Origin: Prodigiosinella confusarubida
GTDB lineage: Bacteria > Pseudomonadota > Gammaproteobacteria > Enterobacterales > Enterobacteriaceae
Length of the DNA: 64,000 nucleotides
Assembly: GCF_002847015.1 (NCBI RefSeq)
Contig: NZ_CP025085.1
Span: forward strand, 2,666,001-2,730,000
Direction: 5' to 3'
Shown here: positions 35,985 through 45,187 of the stretch, one piece after another
How the letters are laid out: each line of letters starts with the position of its first letter
Position numbering within the stretch: position 1 is the first letter of the stretch
Translations under genes and position numbers: made by a program
The notes under the pieces: model-generated
Database searches by the model: none
What the model was told of the DNA's origin: nothing
What the model saw: the letters and a program-made list of their open reading frames with translations, nothing else

Positions 35985-38900
35985 ATGGATATCATGGAGA
36001 TATTGCGTTTCTGCAATACGCATCGAATCAGAATCTCGGTAGAGAACGACCGTCTGAAGCTGAAGTCGACAGAAAAGATCACCGACGAGCGGTTTATTGC
36101 CAGCATAAAAGAACAGAAGTCAGCCTTGATCGCTATGTTATCGGCGCATAACGGTAGCAGCGATGACATGCCCGTTCCGGTGATGGATGACGACCCGTCA
36201 TCGCTGTCCTATACGCAGCAACGCCTGTTTCTGTTGCATAAAATGGATCCGCAGTCCGGCGCCTACAATATGCCGAATCAGATTGACGTTAAAGGGGAGT
36301 GGGATCGCCAGATATTTGAAGGCGCCATCCGGGCGCTGGTTGAACGACACGAAGTATTAAGGACCACCTTTCAGGCAGAAAACGAGCAGATCCAAGCACA
36401 TGTTCATCATGATCGTTATCCGGTGATAGATTATCAGGATCTGAGTGATTATTCTGGTAATGCGCTGGATGAACAGGTCAAGCTGCGGGCTAGGGCGGAA
36501 GCGCTGTGTGCGTTTGATTTGCAGCGGGACATTCCCTTCAGGATCGCCCTGCTGCAATTGGTGCCAGGGCATGCCATCTTGCTGTTTACCTTGCCACACA
36601 TTGTTTCTGACGGCTGGTCGATGGGAGTGTTGGTCAGGGATTTTTGTCGGTTATACCGCCGCCTTGCCAGCGGGGAAGCGCAACCGCTCGCGCCGTTGCG
36701 TCATCAGTATGCCGACTACACTCGCTGGCAGAAAGCCTATTTTTCCTCTGATGACATGCGACGATCCATGAATTACTGGAGCAGCAAGCTGGAAGATTTG
36801 CCGTTGTGCCACAGTCTGCCTGTTATTTTTGGCGGTAGGGAGAGGAAGGTATCGTTGGGAGAAAAGCTGACATTACGGCTCGAACCGTTACTACGCGACA
36901 GCATCGAGACGTTTTGCCAGCATCACAATGTTACGCTGTTTATCTTTTTGCAGACAGTATTTGCGTTGCTGGTTTCACGTTATGGCAATGATCGTGATGT
37001 CGTCGTTGGTTTCCCTATTTCTGGCCGCGATGATGACCGATTTTTCGATAATATTGGCTGTTTCGTCAATACGTTGCTCGTCAGAACCCGGATCAATCCT
37101 GATGATGCGTTTCTGACCCTGCTTGAGCACAATAAACTGAATATTATCGAGGCGTATGAACATCAGCGAGTACCGTTTGACATGCTGGTGGATCGCCTCA
37201 ATCCGCTACGTTCCTACCAGTGCAACCCGCTGTTTCAAATCTTGTTCACCTTGCAGAACAATGAGGAAGCCGCAGCCGTCCTTCCCGGCGTCGAATTGAC
37301 GCGGCTGGAAAATCAGACGGCGTTACTCAAGCTGGATCTGGAGGTCAGCGTGACGGAAACCGAACGCGGCATTCAGATCGATTGGCTGTATAACCCAAGC
37401 CTGTTTGAACGCTACATTATGGAAGGGATGCTGGATAGCTATCAGGCATTGATTCGCGGTGTCCTGGCGGCGCCAGACTCTGGGGTTGAGGTGATATCGC
37501 TTCTGTCTTCGCAAGCGACTGCCGACATGTTGCGAATCGGCCGAACCGGGCCTACCGGGCCTGTCGATGTCTGCTTTCACCAGTTGTTCGAGGCGCAATG
37601 CCAACGTTCGCCGAACGCTATTGCGGCGGTTTTTGGTCATCGTCGCATCAGTTATCGACACTTGAATGCTTCAGCCAATCACCTGGCGTACCAGTTGCAG
37701 CAACAGCACAATATCACGTCCGATACAGTTGTCGGCCTGTACTGCCAGCGTAGTGCCGATATGCTGATATGTCTGCTAGCGATCCTGAAAGCAGGTGCGG
37801 CCTATCTTCCGCTTGATCCCGGCTATCCAGAGCAGCGTATTGCCTATATGTTGTCCCATTCCGGCGCCGAACTGGTGCTGACGACGCCGCAACTTGCCGT
37901 GTGTTTACCGACAGGCCCGGAGAACGAGGTGCTGATACTGGAGGAATCATTGCTGGTCGCCGAGTCTGAAGTCGATCACTATCCGAATCTTGCCTCATGT
38001 TCTCCAGACCGTCTGGCTTACATCATCTACACATCGGGCTCTACCGGCACCCCAAAAGGGGTCATGATCGAGCATCGTTCAGTCGTCAATTTTCTCCAGT
38101 CTATGAAACAGTCACCAGGATTCAGCTATCAGGATCGCCTGCTGGCAGTGACGCCGATAAGCTTTGATATTTCAGTGCTGGAACTCTTTTTGCCACTGAG
38201 TTGCGGTGGACAGGTTGTTATCTGTCCGGAACAGGATAGCCGTAATGCGGAGATCCTGAGTGAAATGCTGTTAAAACACCAGATTACTGTAATGCAGGCG
38301 ACGCCAGCTACCTGGAAACTGTTGCAGCAAAGCTCTCGCTGGCGGGAACATAGGCATTTGAAAGTGTTAATCGGCGGTGAAGCCATCAGCCGTGAGCTAG
38401 CCGCAGCGCTGTGTGAGAATATGGGGTCGTTCTGGAATATGTATGGTCCGACAGAAACGACGGTTTGGTCAACCACGGGACAGATTGATACTGACAGCAA
38501 CGACATCACTATCGGTCAGCCGATCACCAATACCATCCTCTATATCCTGAATGAACATCAACAATTGTCGCCGGCCGGTGTCGTCGGCGAGTTGTACATT
38601 GGCGGTGATGGCTTGTCTCGCGGTTACTACAAAAGGCCCGACCTGACAGACGAACGTTTTACAACCGATCCGTTTGCGCCAGGAGAGGGGGGGCGAATCT
38701 ATCGCACCGGCGATGTTGCCAAATGGAATGCACAAGGGCAGATTACGGTACTCGGGCGTAGTGACAGCCAGGTAAAAATCCGTGGATACCGGGTAGAACT
38801 GGGGGAAATCGAAAGTGCCTTGCTATTGCATGAGTGGGTCAGTGATACGGCAGTCAGGCTCAGTATCCATCATGATGGAATGCTGGTCGCCTGTGTGGTG

Positions 38901-40166
38901 TTGGTGCCAGCGTTGCGCCAGCGTGCAGACCTTACCAACGAGATGCTGATCGGGTCGCTCAGAGAAAGCATATCGCAACGGCTTCCTGATTATATGGTTC
39001 CGCATCAGTACCTCTTTATTGATGCACTGCCATTAACGCCTAACGGTAAGGTGGACCGCAAAGCCCTGCCTGATATAACACAGGTGATGGTTTCCAATAC
39101 ACATTACGTCGCCGGGCGAAACCGTCGGGAGAAACAGCTCTGTGAGATCTGGAAAAACATACTGGATATCGAGCAGGTCGGCATTCATGACAATTTTTTC
39201 AGTCTGGGCGGGAATAGTCTGACCATGTTCAGACTGTTCAATAAGATGAAAAACAGCGGTTTCACATTCACTCTTGAAGATCTCTTCAGATATCAGAGCA
39301 TCAGTGAACTGGAGATTTACGCCCATCCGGTTCTTGATGTGCACACGATCGATATTCCGGAATCCTCGGTCGTCGTGAGACTCAACCATTCATCAAGTCC
39401 TCGCAAGGTGTTCTGTATCCATCCAGAAGGTGGTATCGCCACCAGCTATTCCGCACTCGCTGGGCAACTGGCGGACTATGCGCAGTTTTATGGCTTACAG
39501 GCTCCGACGATATTCGGCGATTTCGGCCCTGGCACCATCGATAATCTGGCGAGTTACTATGTCGATGTCATGCTTCGTCAGCAGCCGACGGGGCGTTATC
39601 GGATTCTGGGATGGTCTCTCGGTGGAAGTATTGCCTGGCAGATGGCAGTTCAACTGTGCGGTCGTGGTTATCAGGTGGATTACCTGGGGGTTTTCGATTC
39701 GGAGTTGCCAGTCATGGCACCAGTAGACAAACGGGAAAACCTGGCCTGGGAAGCATTGATTAAAGACTTTAGCGCCGACGGATTATCACTAGACAGCGCA
39801 CTCCTGGCCTCGTTGACGCCAGCTAACCGTAAGGTTTATCTGCTGGAACAGATCGTGGCCAGCAAGATTCGGCCTGAAGGCATCACGGATGAAATGACCC
39901 GTCGTTATCTAGACTATCTCATTGATGTTAAACACTCAAAGTATGGCACTCGCTTAACGGCCGCCAATATAGATATCGATTATTATGCAATAGAAAACAG
40001 CATCTACCATGCGCAAGGCCAGTACCGCGGTTGGGATGACGTCTCGTTAGGCACGGTGACACTGTTGCCTGCGAAAGGCAGCCATTTGACCATGCTGCAA
40101 TCGCCGTTTGTAGAAGCGCTATCCAACACATTACGTACACGGTTGGGAGAGCAGACTGGTGAATGA
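35985..40166 (+). CDS. NRPS 3: C-A-T-TE, termination module
   Basis: Final synthetase, 1393 residues from ATG 35985 (GTG 35982 is also possible; the frame opens at TTG 35964 inside NRPS 2). Residues 1-55 are a TubC-type docking domain. The C domain has PHIVSDG, with the second, catalytic histidine (His205) kept. The A pocket reads DILQLGMVWK, a glycine code. The carrier domain has GGNS (Ser1078). The C-terminal thioesterase has GWSLGG (Ser1211), so the chain is released here by hydrolysis or ring closure. It overlaps the type II thioesterase gene by 8 nt. Confidence 0.93.
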   Translation: MDIMEILRFCNTHRIRISVENDRLKLKSTEKITDERFIASIKEQKSALIAMLSAHNGSSDDMPVPVMDDDPSSLSYTQQRLFLLHKMDPQSGAYNMPNQIDVKGEWDRQIFEGAIRALVERHEVLRTTFQAENEQIQAHVHHDRYPVIDYQDLSDYSGNALDEQVKLRARAEALCAFDLQRDIPFRIALLQLVPGHAILLFTLPHIVSDGWSMGVLVRDFCRLYRRLASGEAQPLAPLRHQYADYTRWQKAYFSSDDMRRSMNYWSSKLEDLPLCHSLPVIFGGRERKVSLGEKLTLRLEPLLRDSIETFCQHHNVTLFIFLQTVFALLVSRYGNDRDVVVGFPISGRDDDRFFDNIGCFVNTLLVRTRINPDDAFLTLLEHNKLNIIEAYEHQRVPFDMLVDRLNPLRSYQCNPLFQILFTLQNNEEAAAVLPGVELTRLENQTALLKLDLEVSVTETERGIQIDWLYNPSLFERYIMEGMLDSYQALIRGVLAAPDSGVEVISLLSSQATADMLRIGRTGPTGPVDVCFHQLFEAQCQRSPNAIAAVFGHRRISYRHLNASANHLAYQLQQQHNITSDTVVGLYCQRSADMLICLLAILKAGAAYLPLDPGYPEQRIAYMLSHSGAELVLTTPQLAVCLPTGPENEVLILEESLLVAESEVDHYPNLASCSPDRLAYIIYTSGSTGTPKGVMIEHRSVVNFLQSMKQSPGFSYQDRLLAVTPISFDISVLELFLPLSCGGQVVICPEQDSRNAEILSEMLLKHQITVMQATPATWKLLQQSSRWREHRHLKVLIGGEAISRELAAALCENMGSFWNMYGPTETTVWSTTGQIDTDSNDITIGQPITNTILYILNEHQQLSPAGVVGELYIGGDGLSRGYYKRPDLTDERFTTDPFAPGEGGRIYRTGDVAKWNAQGQITVLGRSDSQVKIRGYRVELGEIESALLLHEWVSDTAVRLSIHHDGMLVACVVLVPALRQRADLTNEMLIGSLRESISQRLPDYMVPHQYLFIDALPLTPNGKVDRKALPDITQVMVSNTHYVAGRNRREKQLCEIWKNILDIEQVGIHDNFFSLGGNSLTMFRLFNKMKNSGFTFTLEDLFRYQSISELEIYAHPVLDVHTIDIPESSVVVRLNHSSSPRKVFCIHPEGGIATSYSALAGQLADYAQFYGLQAPTIFGDFGPGTIDNLASYYVDVMLRQQPTGRYRILGWSLGGSIAWQMAVQLCGRGYQVDYLGVFDSELPVMAPVDKRENLAWEALIKDFSADGLSLDSALLASLTPANRKVYLLEQIVASKIRPEGITDEMTRRYLDYLIDVKHSKYGTRLTAANIDIDYYAIENSIYHAQGQYRGWDDVSLGTVTLLPAKGSHLTMLQSPFVEALSNTLRTRLGEQTGE

Positions 40167-40947
40167 TACCCGACAGGTTTATCAGATAAAAAATCCTCTG
40201 ACACGCTCTCACACCCCGGCTAATCCCTGGTTCAGATGCTTAAATATATGCACAAGACCACGACTACGGTTATTTTGCTTTCCCTATGCAGGAGGTAGCG
40301 CTTCAGTCTTTCACGACTGGCCTGCATTTTTTACGGAAAATATTGAGCTGATCAGTGTCCAGTATCCGGGGCGTGGTGAACGCTATAACGACGCACTTAT
40401 TGCCGATTGTAGCCAGATGGTCGATGCGATTTACGCGAATATCACAACGTTGCTAGACATCCCAACCCTATTTTTCGGGCACAGTAACGGTGGGTTAATC
40501 GCCTATGAGCTGGCGCGGAAATTACAGTCCGCAAGCGGGTATTCACTGTCTCATCTGTTTCTTTCTGCCAGCTGCTCAGCGGCTGATCGCAAAGCGACAG
40601 CGAGGCGTTCAGCGCTGAATGACGACGCGTTAATCAGCGAATTAGCCAGCCTTAATGGTACGCCACCAGCACTGCTGGCGAACAAAGAGATGATGGAACT
40701 TTATCTCCCTATTCTGCGCGCCGATTTTACTATTTCTGACAGCTATCGCTATTGTTCTACGCCACGCCTTAAGAGCGCGACAACCGTCTTTTACGGATTA
40801 CAGGATGACAGTATGTCGTTGAATGAGATAAACGGCTGGCAGAAAATTATTCATGGAAACGTCGATTTTGTTCCCATTAACGGCGGGCATTTTTTTATTC
40901 ATGAAAGGCTGTCGCAGGTTATTTCACACATCAAACGCTATCTATGA
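40159..40947 (+). CDS. type II thioesterase
   Basis: Stand-alone editing thioesterase (262 residues) that clears misprimed carrier domains of NRPS lines. It shows the typical FCFPYAGGSAS start, the VQYPGRGER segment, nucleophile Ser109 in GHSNGG (GHSMGG is more usual), and a C-terminal GGHFF histidine. The start is GTG 40159 with GGAG 9 nt upstream, overlapping the NRPS 3 stop. It is the last gene of the operon. Only 36 nt separate it from the 3' end of a tRNA gene on the other strand, with no terminator in between. Confidence 0.92.
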   Translation: MNDTRQVYQIKNPLTRSHTPANPWFRCLNICTRPRLRLFCFPYAGGSASVFHDWPAFFTENIELISVQYPGRGERYNDALIADCSQMVDAIYANITTLLDIPTLFFGHSNGGLIAYELARKLQSASGYSLSHLFLSASCSAADRKATARRSALNDDALISELASLNGTPPALLANKEMMELYLPILRADFTISDSYRYCSTPRLKSATTVFYGLQDDSMSLNEINGWQKIIHGNVDFVPINGGHFFIHERLSQVISHIKRYL

Positions 40948-40983
40948 TCTACAGACGCCAGCGAAAATCTGTGAAATAAGAAT

Positions 40984-41060
40984 TGGTACGACCGAGTGGA
41001 CTCGAACCACCGACCCCCACCATGTCAAGGTGGTGCTCTAACCAACTGAGCTACGATCGT
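40984..41060 (-). tRNA. valV: tRNA-Val (GAC), copy next to the island
   Basis: 77 nt including the encoded CCA. The anticodon stem is CCACC with loop TTGACAT, so the anticodon is GAC (Val). D arm AGCTCAGTTGGTTAGAG and T-loop TTCGAGT are standard. The acceptor stem is ACGATCG with CGGTCGT: an unusual A1-U72 pair and one U-G pair. In E. coli the valV-valW pair lies in the same neighbourhood as mdtK; which copy corresponds to which is not resolved. Confidence 0.95.
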
Positions 41061-41070
41061 ATACCAGGAA

Positions 41071-41147
41071 TGGTGCGTTCTAATGGACTCGAACCATCGA
41101 CCCCCACCATGTCAAGGTGGTGCTCTAACCAACTGAGCTAAGAACGC
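41071..41147 (-). tRNA. valW: tRNA-Val (GAC), second copy
   Basis: 77 nt including the encoded CCA, 10 nt upstream (in minus-strand direction) of the other copy. It is nearly identical in the D, anticodon (GAC) and T arms. The acceptor stem is the usual G-starting type (GCGTTCT). Both copies are probably made from one transcript. Confidence 0.95.
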
Positions 41148-41301
41148 ATTTTAAAAGCATTGCCGCCAGAGTAGCGGCGGGGACGAATATTAACGGGCTA
41201 TATCGCCGCTGGCAAGGAGAAAAACATAAAAATTGTCTGCTTACCAGTCTGATTGTCGAGCTTATATGCAGTACGCCGTTTTTTTCGTCACACCCTCTGT
41301 T

Positions 41302-42681
41302 TTATCGAGATGCGCGAGTCAGGATCAGGGACGCAGGCTGTCGTTGTAACCAACGGATGCGCGTTACCATCATGATGGCTGAGGATGTCAGCCCGATAAT
41401 GAAGCCGCACCAAAAGCCGGCAGGTCCCATTCGGGGAACAATTAGGTCGGTCAGTGCCAATGCATACCCGCTGGGTAATCCTAATATCCAGTAGGAAACA
41501 AAGGTAATGAAGAAAATAGAGCGGGTGTCTTTATAGCCACGCAGGACACCGCTACCAATGGTTTGAACGGCATCAGAAATCTGATACACCGCTGCCAGCA
41601 ACATTAAGTGTGATGCCACCGCAACGACATCCGGATTTTTGTTATAGAGCATGGCAATGGGTTCACGCAGTGTGATAGTAAAAATAGCGGTGCAGATTGC
41701 CAGCACAATTCCAGATGCAATACTGGTATGGGCCGCGACACGAGCATCGGCTACAGAGCCTTCTCCCAATCGATGTCCGACACGGATGGTAGCCGCAACA
41801 CCAACGGAAAGCGGCAGTACAAACATTAGCGAACTGAAGTTGAGGGCGATCTGATGACCAGCGACATTCACCACACCCAGTGGGAGTACCAGCAAGGCAA
41901 CAATGGCGAACTGCGTGACTTCGAACAGAATTGCCAAGGCAATAGGTAAGCCGAGTCCCCACAGTCGCTTTAACGCCTGCCAGTCTGGCCTGAGTGACGA
42001 ATGGTGTTGGCGGATATCCCGCAGCCAGCGGGCCTGACGAGTATAGCCAGCCAATAAAAGCATCATAATCCAGTATACGGAAGATGTCGCCACACCGCAG
42101 CCTACGCCACCCATTTCAGGCATACCCAATTTACCGTGAATAAAGACATAGTTAATCGGGATGTTAACCAATAACCCGATGAAACCAATAGCCATTCCCG
42201 GTTTCGTTTTTGACAACCCCTCACACTGACCGCGTAAAACCTGATAAAACAGATATCCTGGCACACCCCACGCAAGAGCATGAAGGTAATCAATTGCCTT
42301 CTCGGCCAGTTCCGGCGGGCCATTGTGCATCAAGTGGATTACGTACTGCCCCTGATACAGAACTATCATGGTGACAACAGAAATGGCACTCGCCAGTAAA
42401 AAAGATTGCTGTACTTGATGGGCAATGCGATTTCGCCGTCCAGAGCCGTTCATTTGCGCAACGACAGGCGTTAGCGCCATCAGTAAGCCATGGCCGAATA
42501 AAATGGCTGGTAACCAGATGGACGTTCCTACCGCTACTGCGGCCATGTCGGTTGCGCTATAAGAACCCGCCATAATCGTATCGACTACGCCCATTGAGGT
42601 CTGGGAAACTTGCGCAATGATGACAGGAATCGCCAGCGTTAATAATTGACGCGCCTCCGACAGATACTTCTGCACGAACAC
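41302..42681 (-). CDS. mdtK: MdtK (NorM), MATE multidrug efflux pump
   Basis: Inner-membrane cation-coupled exporter of the MATE family, exporting fluoroquinolones and cationic dyes in E. coli. The 459 residues form about 12 membrane segments in two similar halves, with the family start [30 protein letters not shown] segment at residues 9-35. The length and the position between ribE and the tRNA-Val pair match E. coli. It is divergent from ribE. Confidence 0.95.
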   Translation of the reverse strand: MFVQKYLSEARQLLTLAIPVIIAQVSQTSMGVVDTIMAGSYSATDMAAVAVGTSIWLPAILFGHGLLMALTPVVAQMNGSGRRNRIAHQVQQSFLLASAISVVTMIVLYQGQYVIHLMHNGPPELAEKAIDYLHALAWGVPGYLFYQVLRGQCEGLSKTKPGMAIGFIGLLVNIPINYVFIHGKLGMPEMGGVGCGVATSSVYWIMMLLLAGYTRQARWLRDIRQHHSSLRPDWQALKRLWGLGLPIALAILFEVTQFAIVALLVLPLGVVNVAGHQIALNFSSLMFVLPLSVGVAATIRVGHRLGEGSVADARVAAHTSIASGIVLAICTAIFTITLREPIAMLYNKNPDVVAVASHLMLLAAVYQISDAVQTIGSGVLRGYKDTRSIFFITFVSYWILGLPSGYALALTDLIVPRMGPAGFWCGFIIGLTSSAIMMVTRIRWLQRQPASLILTRASR

Positions 42682-42993
42682 ACCTTCCTAATAGGATCGA
42701 TAGATATCTCAACCAGAGAGAAAGACAATCATCCTTTTTTACATGAAAAGAGCGGGCATTGTAACGATTTATCAGCAGTAAACCAATGAATTACCATTTC
42801 TTCCTGTTCTATTGAGATTATGTCAGCAATGCTGAAAAATTCGCTGATTCAATAGCGCTTTTACTCGGTAATCAAGTTTGGTTTTCTTTTTAATATCGTG
42901 CAAACTGCCTGGATAATGTTGAAATCAAGTCGGTATCAATGGATATGGTCCGTTGACACTGCATTTTTTAAACGAATTTAAGAGGCACTCCGC
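42682..42993. other. mdtK/ribE divergent promoter region
   Basis: 312 nt of AT-rich sequence between divergent genes. It must carry both promoters. I see no FMN riboswitch pattern and no clear operator. Confidence 0.5.
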
Positions 42994-43641
42994 ATGTTTA
43001 CCGGTATTGTTCAGGGCACGGCTCCTGTTGTGTCCATTGATGAAAAAACCAATTTTCGCACGCACACTGTTCAATTTCCGCCTGAAATGTTATCAGGGCT
43101 GGTGCCAGGCGCATCTGTTGCTCATAACGGTTGCTGTTTGACAGTGAGCGCGATTGAAGGGGCGCGAGTCAGTTTTGATTTGATGAAAGAAACACTGCGT
43201 TTGACCAATCTCGGTAACGTGAACGTAGGTGATTCAGTCAATTTAGAGCGTGCTGCCAGGTTCGGTGATGAAGTCGGTGGGCATGTTATGTCGGGCCACA
43301 TCATCTGTACGGCAGACATCGTTAAAATTCTGACCTCGGAAAATAATCACCAGATCTGGTTCCGAATGTCGGATGATGCCTTGATGAAATATGTACTACA
43401 CAAAGGGTTCATTGGTATTGACGGTATCAGCTTGACTATTGGTGAAGTTACTCGCAGTCGTTTCTGCGTGCATCTTATCCCTGAAACGTTAAACCGGACT
43501 ACGCTGGGGCAAAAACGATTGGGTGATCGTGTGAATATTGAGATTGATCCACAGACACAGGCGATCGTGGATACGGTTGAGCGTGTATTGTTGAATCAAT
43601 CTCACCGTCAACAAGATCCGGCCACAGAAGCAACAGAATAA
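42994..43641 (+). CDS. ribE: RibE, riboflavin synthase alpha chain
   Basis: Cytosolic enzyme that converts two molecules of 6,7-dimethyl-8-ribityllumazine to riboflavin and a pyrimidine. It has two lumazine-binding repeats (about 1-95 and 98-195), each starting with the family pattern; the first begins MFTGIVQG. The 215 residues match the E. coli enzyme (also called ribC), and the neighbours mdtK and cfa are the same as in E. coli. Confidence 0.96.
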   Translation: MFTGIVQGTAPVVSIDEKTNFRTHTVQFPPEMLSGLVPGASVAHNGCCLTVSAIEGARVSFDLMKETLRLTNLGNVNVGDSVNLERAARFGDEVGGHVMSGHIICTADIVKILTSENNHQIWFRMSDDALMKYVLHKGFIGIDGISLTIGEVTRSRFCVHLIPETLNRTTLGQKRLGDRVNIEIDPQTQAIVDTVERVLLNQSHRQQDPATEATE

Positions 43642-43650
43642 AATAGTGTA

Positions 43651-43673
43651 GCCGTCAGCATAAAGCTGGCGGC
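43651..43673. terminator. hairpin between ribE and cfa
   Basis: Nine-bp stem GCCGTCAGC/GCTGGCGGC (one G-T pair) with an ATAAA loop between two converging genes. There is no T-run, so it is at most a weak terminator. Confidence 0.5.
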
Positions 43674-43685
43674 CAAGTCAATCCG

Positions 43686-44837
43686 TCAGTGGGGGACGCG
43701 TATCCCACCTTCAACGCCGTCAACACTGAATAGCACCTGCCACAGTTGAATATCCCGTGCGCGAAAGGCACCAGCACAGGCGTTCAGATAGTAACTGAAC
43801 ATGCGGTGGAATTTTTCAGGGTAATTCGCTGACAGTTCGGACCAATGTTGCTGGAAACGTGCATGCCAAGTCATCAGCGTTCGATCATAGTCAGCCCCAA
43901 AGTTGTGCCAGTCTTCCATGACCAGATAAGGTTCACTGGATTGGGCAATATGTCGGACCGACGGTAGGCAACCATTAGGGAAAATATATTTGTTGATCCA
44001 GGGGTCGACTTCAAGATTCGTTTTGTTGGCACCGATAGTATGTAGCAGAAAGAGGCCGTTGGGCTTCAGGGTTTTACGTACCAGTTGGAAATAAGTATCG
44101 TAATTTTTGGGGCCGACGTGTTCAAACATACCAACAGAAACGATGCGGTCGAACTGGAGATTCAGATCGCGATAATCCTGTAATAAAATCGTGACATCCA
44201 GTTCCTGGCATCGCTGCTGAGCCAGTTTCTGCTGCTCACGAGAAATAGTGACACCTGTGACCGATACACCGTAGTGACGGGCTGCAAATGCCGCTAGTCC
44301 GCCCCAACCACAGCCAATATCCAGCAGTGTCATGCCGCGACGCAGCTGTAACTTTTCGCAAATCATACGAAGTTTGTCTTCCTGAGCTTGTTCCAGGGTG
44401 TCTGCCTGTTTCCAGTAACCACAGGAATATTGCATGTATGGATCAAGCATCAGTGAGAAAAGATCATTGCCGAGGTCGTAATGTTCTTTCCCTACAATCC
44501 ACGATCGTCTCTTTGATTGAAGATTGATGACTCGTGCAAGTAGAATCCGTATCAAATCGCGCCAGCGCTGCGGTATTTTTTCTTCCAATCCGGCTCGCAG
44601 TACCCGATGGAAAAACATATCCAGACGTTCACACTCCCACCAGCCGTCCATGTAACTCTCACCAAGACCCAAAGAGCCTTCACGCAGAATGCGTTTATAA
44701 AAATCGGTATTCTTGACAGTGATATCAAAAGGTCGCGAACCATTAATAGTGATGTCAGCCATTGACAGCATTTCATGCACAATCTGGAACCAGGACGTAT
44801 TATGCCTACCTAGCTCCTCTATATAAGACGAACTCAT
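43686..44837 (-). CDS. cfa: Cfa, cyclopropane fatty acid synthase
   Basis: Membrane-associated SAM-dependent methyltransferase that turns unsaturated phospholipid acyl chains into cyclopropane chains, usually in stationary phase or acid stress. The 383 residues hold an N-terminal lipid-binding domain and a SAM domain with LDIGCGWGGLA. The HYDLGNDLF and SCGYW segments are typical of the family. It is preceded by a 350-nt region, as in E. coli, where cfa lies close to purR. Confidence 0.96.
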   Translation of the reverse strand: MSSSYIEELGRHNTSWFQIVHEMLSMADITINGSRPFDITVKNTDFYKRILREGSLGLGESYMDGWWECERLDMFFHRVLRAGLEEKIPQRWRDLIRILLARVINLQSKRRSWIVGKEHYDLGNDLFSLMLDPYMQYSCGYWKQADTLEQAQEDKLRMICEKLQLRRGMTLLDIGCGWGGLAAFAARHYGVSVTGVTISREQQKLAQQRCQELDVTILLQDYRDLNLQFDRIVSVGMFEHVGPKNYDTYFQLVRKTLKPNGLFLLHTIGANKTNLEVDPWINKYIFPNGCLPSVRHIAQSSEPYLVMEDWHNFGADYDRTLMTWHARFQQHWSELSANYPEKFHRMFSYYLNACAGAFRARDIQLWQVLFSVDGVEGGIRVPH

Positions 44838-45187
44838 AATCTCTCCCTACCTTGCCATTTGAATTACAGCAAGGAACAACATAGACAATTTTTACCTGTA
44901 ATAAGAATCGGTGGATGCTTATCCATCGTTTACCCTCTGAACTATTTCAGAGAAATAAATAAGAGAAACGTTGGTATGGAAAGCACCTATCCAAATTAGA
45001 CGACGAAGGCGTTCGGCAGTCTGAGTATAAGGATAGTAAAACTATTCAGTATGTCTTGTTTGCCTGTTATGTTCACATAAGGCAATAGCAAGTCTATGAC
45101 TGCTTCAGCCTGTGGACAAGCATAAATAGTCTGAAGCAGTGGTTAAAAATTTAATGAAATAAGGCAGCAATAAGTAAATTGTCTGAA
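44838..45187. other. cfa upstream region
   Basis: 350 nt between two genes read on the minus strand (purR then cfa). It must hold the cfa promoter(s). The genes found in E. coli between purR and cfa (ydhB, ydhC) are absent. No clear RNA gene or operator was found. Confidence 0.5.

Noticed and set aside
34901..36169. Long minus-strand open frame (422 codons) across the NRPS 2/3 junction
   Set aside because: It is antisense to conserved A, T and docking domains. Its translation has no recognisable domain, so it is a shadow of the real genes.
16190..40947. Reading the NRPS operon as a siderophore system because of SbnA/SbnB, PvdQ-like and PvdE-like genes
   Set aside because: No Fur box was found in the leader, and there is no TonB receptor, catechol, hydroxamate or NIS synthetase gene in the operon. 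The predicted Thr/Ser/Gly residues do not by themselves form a chelator. It remains possible but is not supported.
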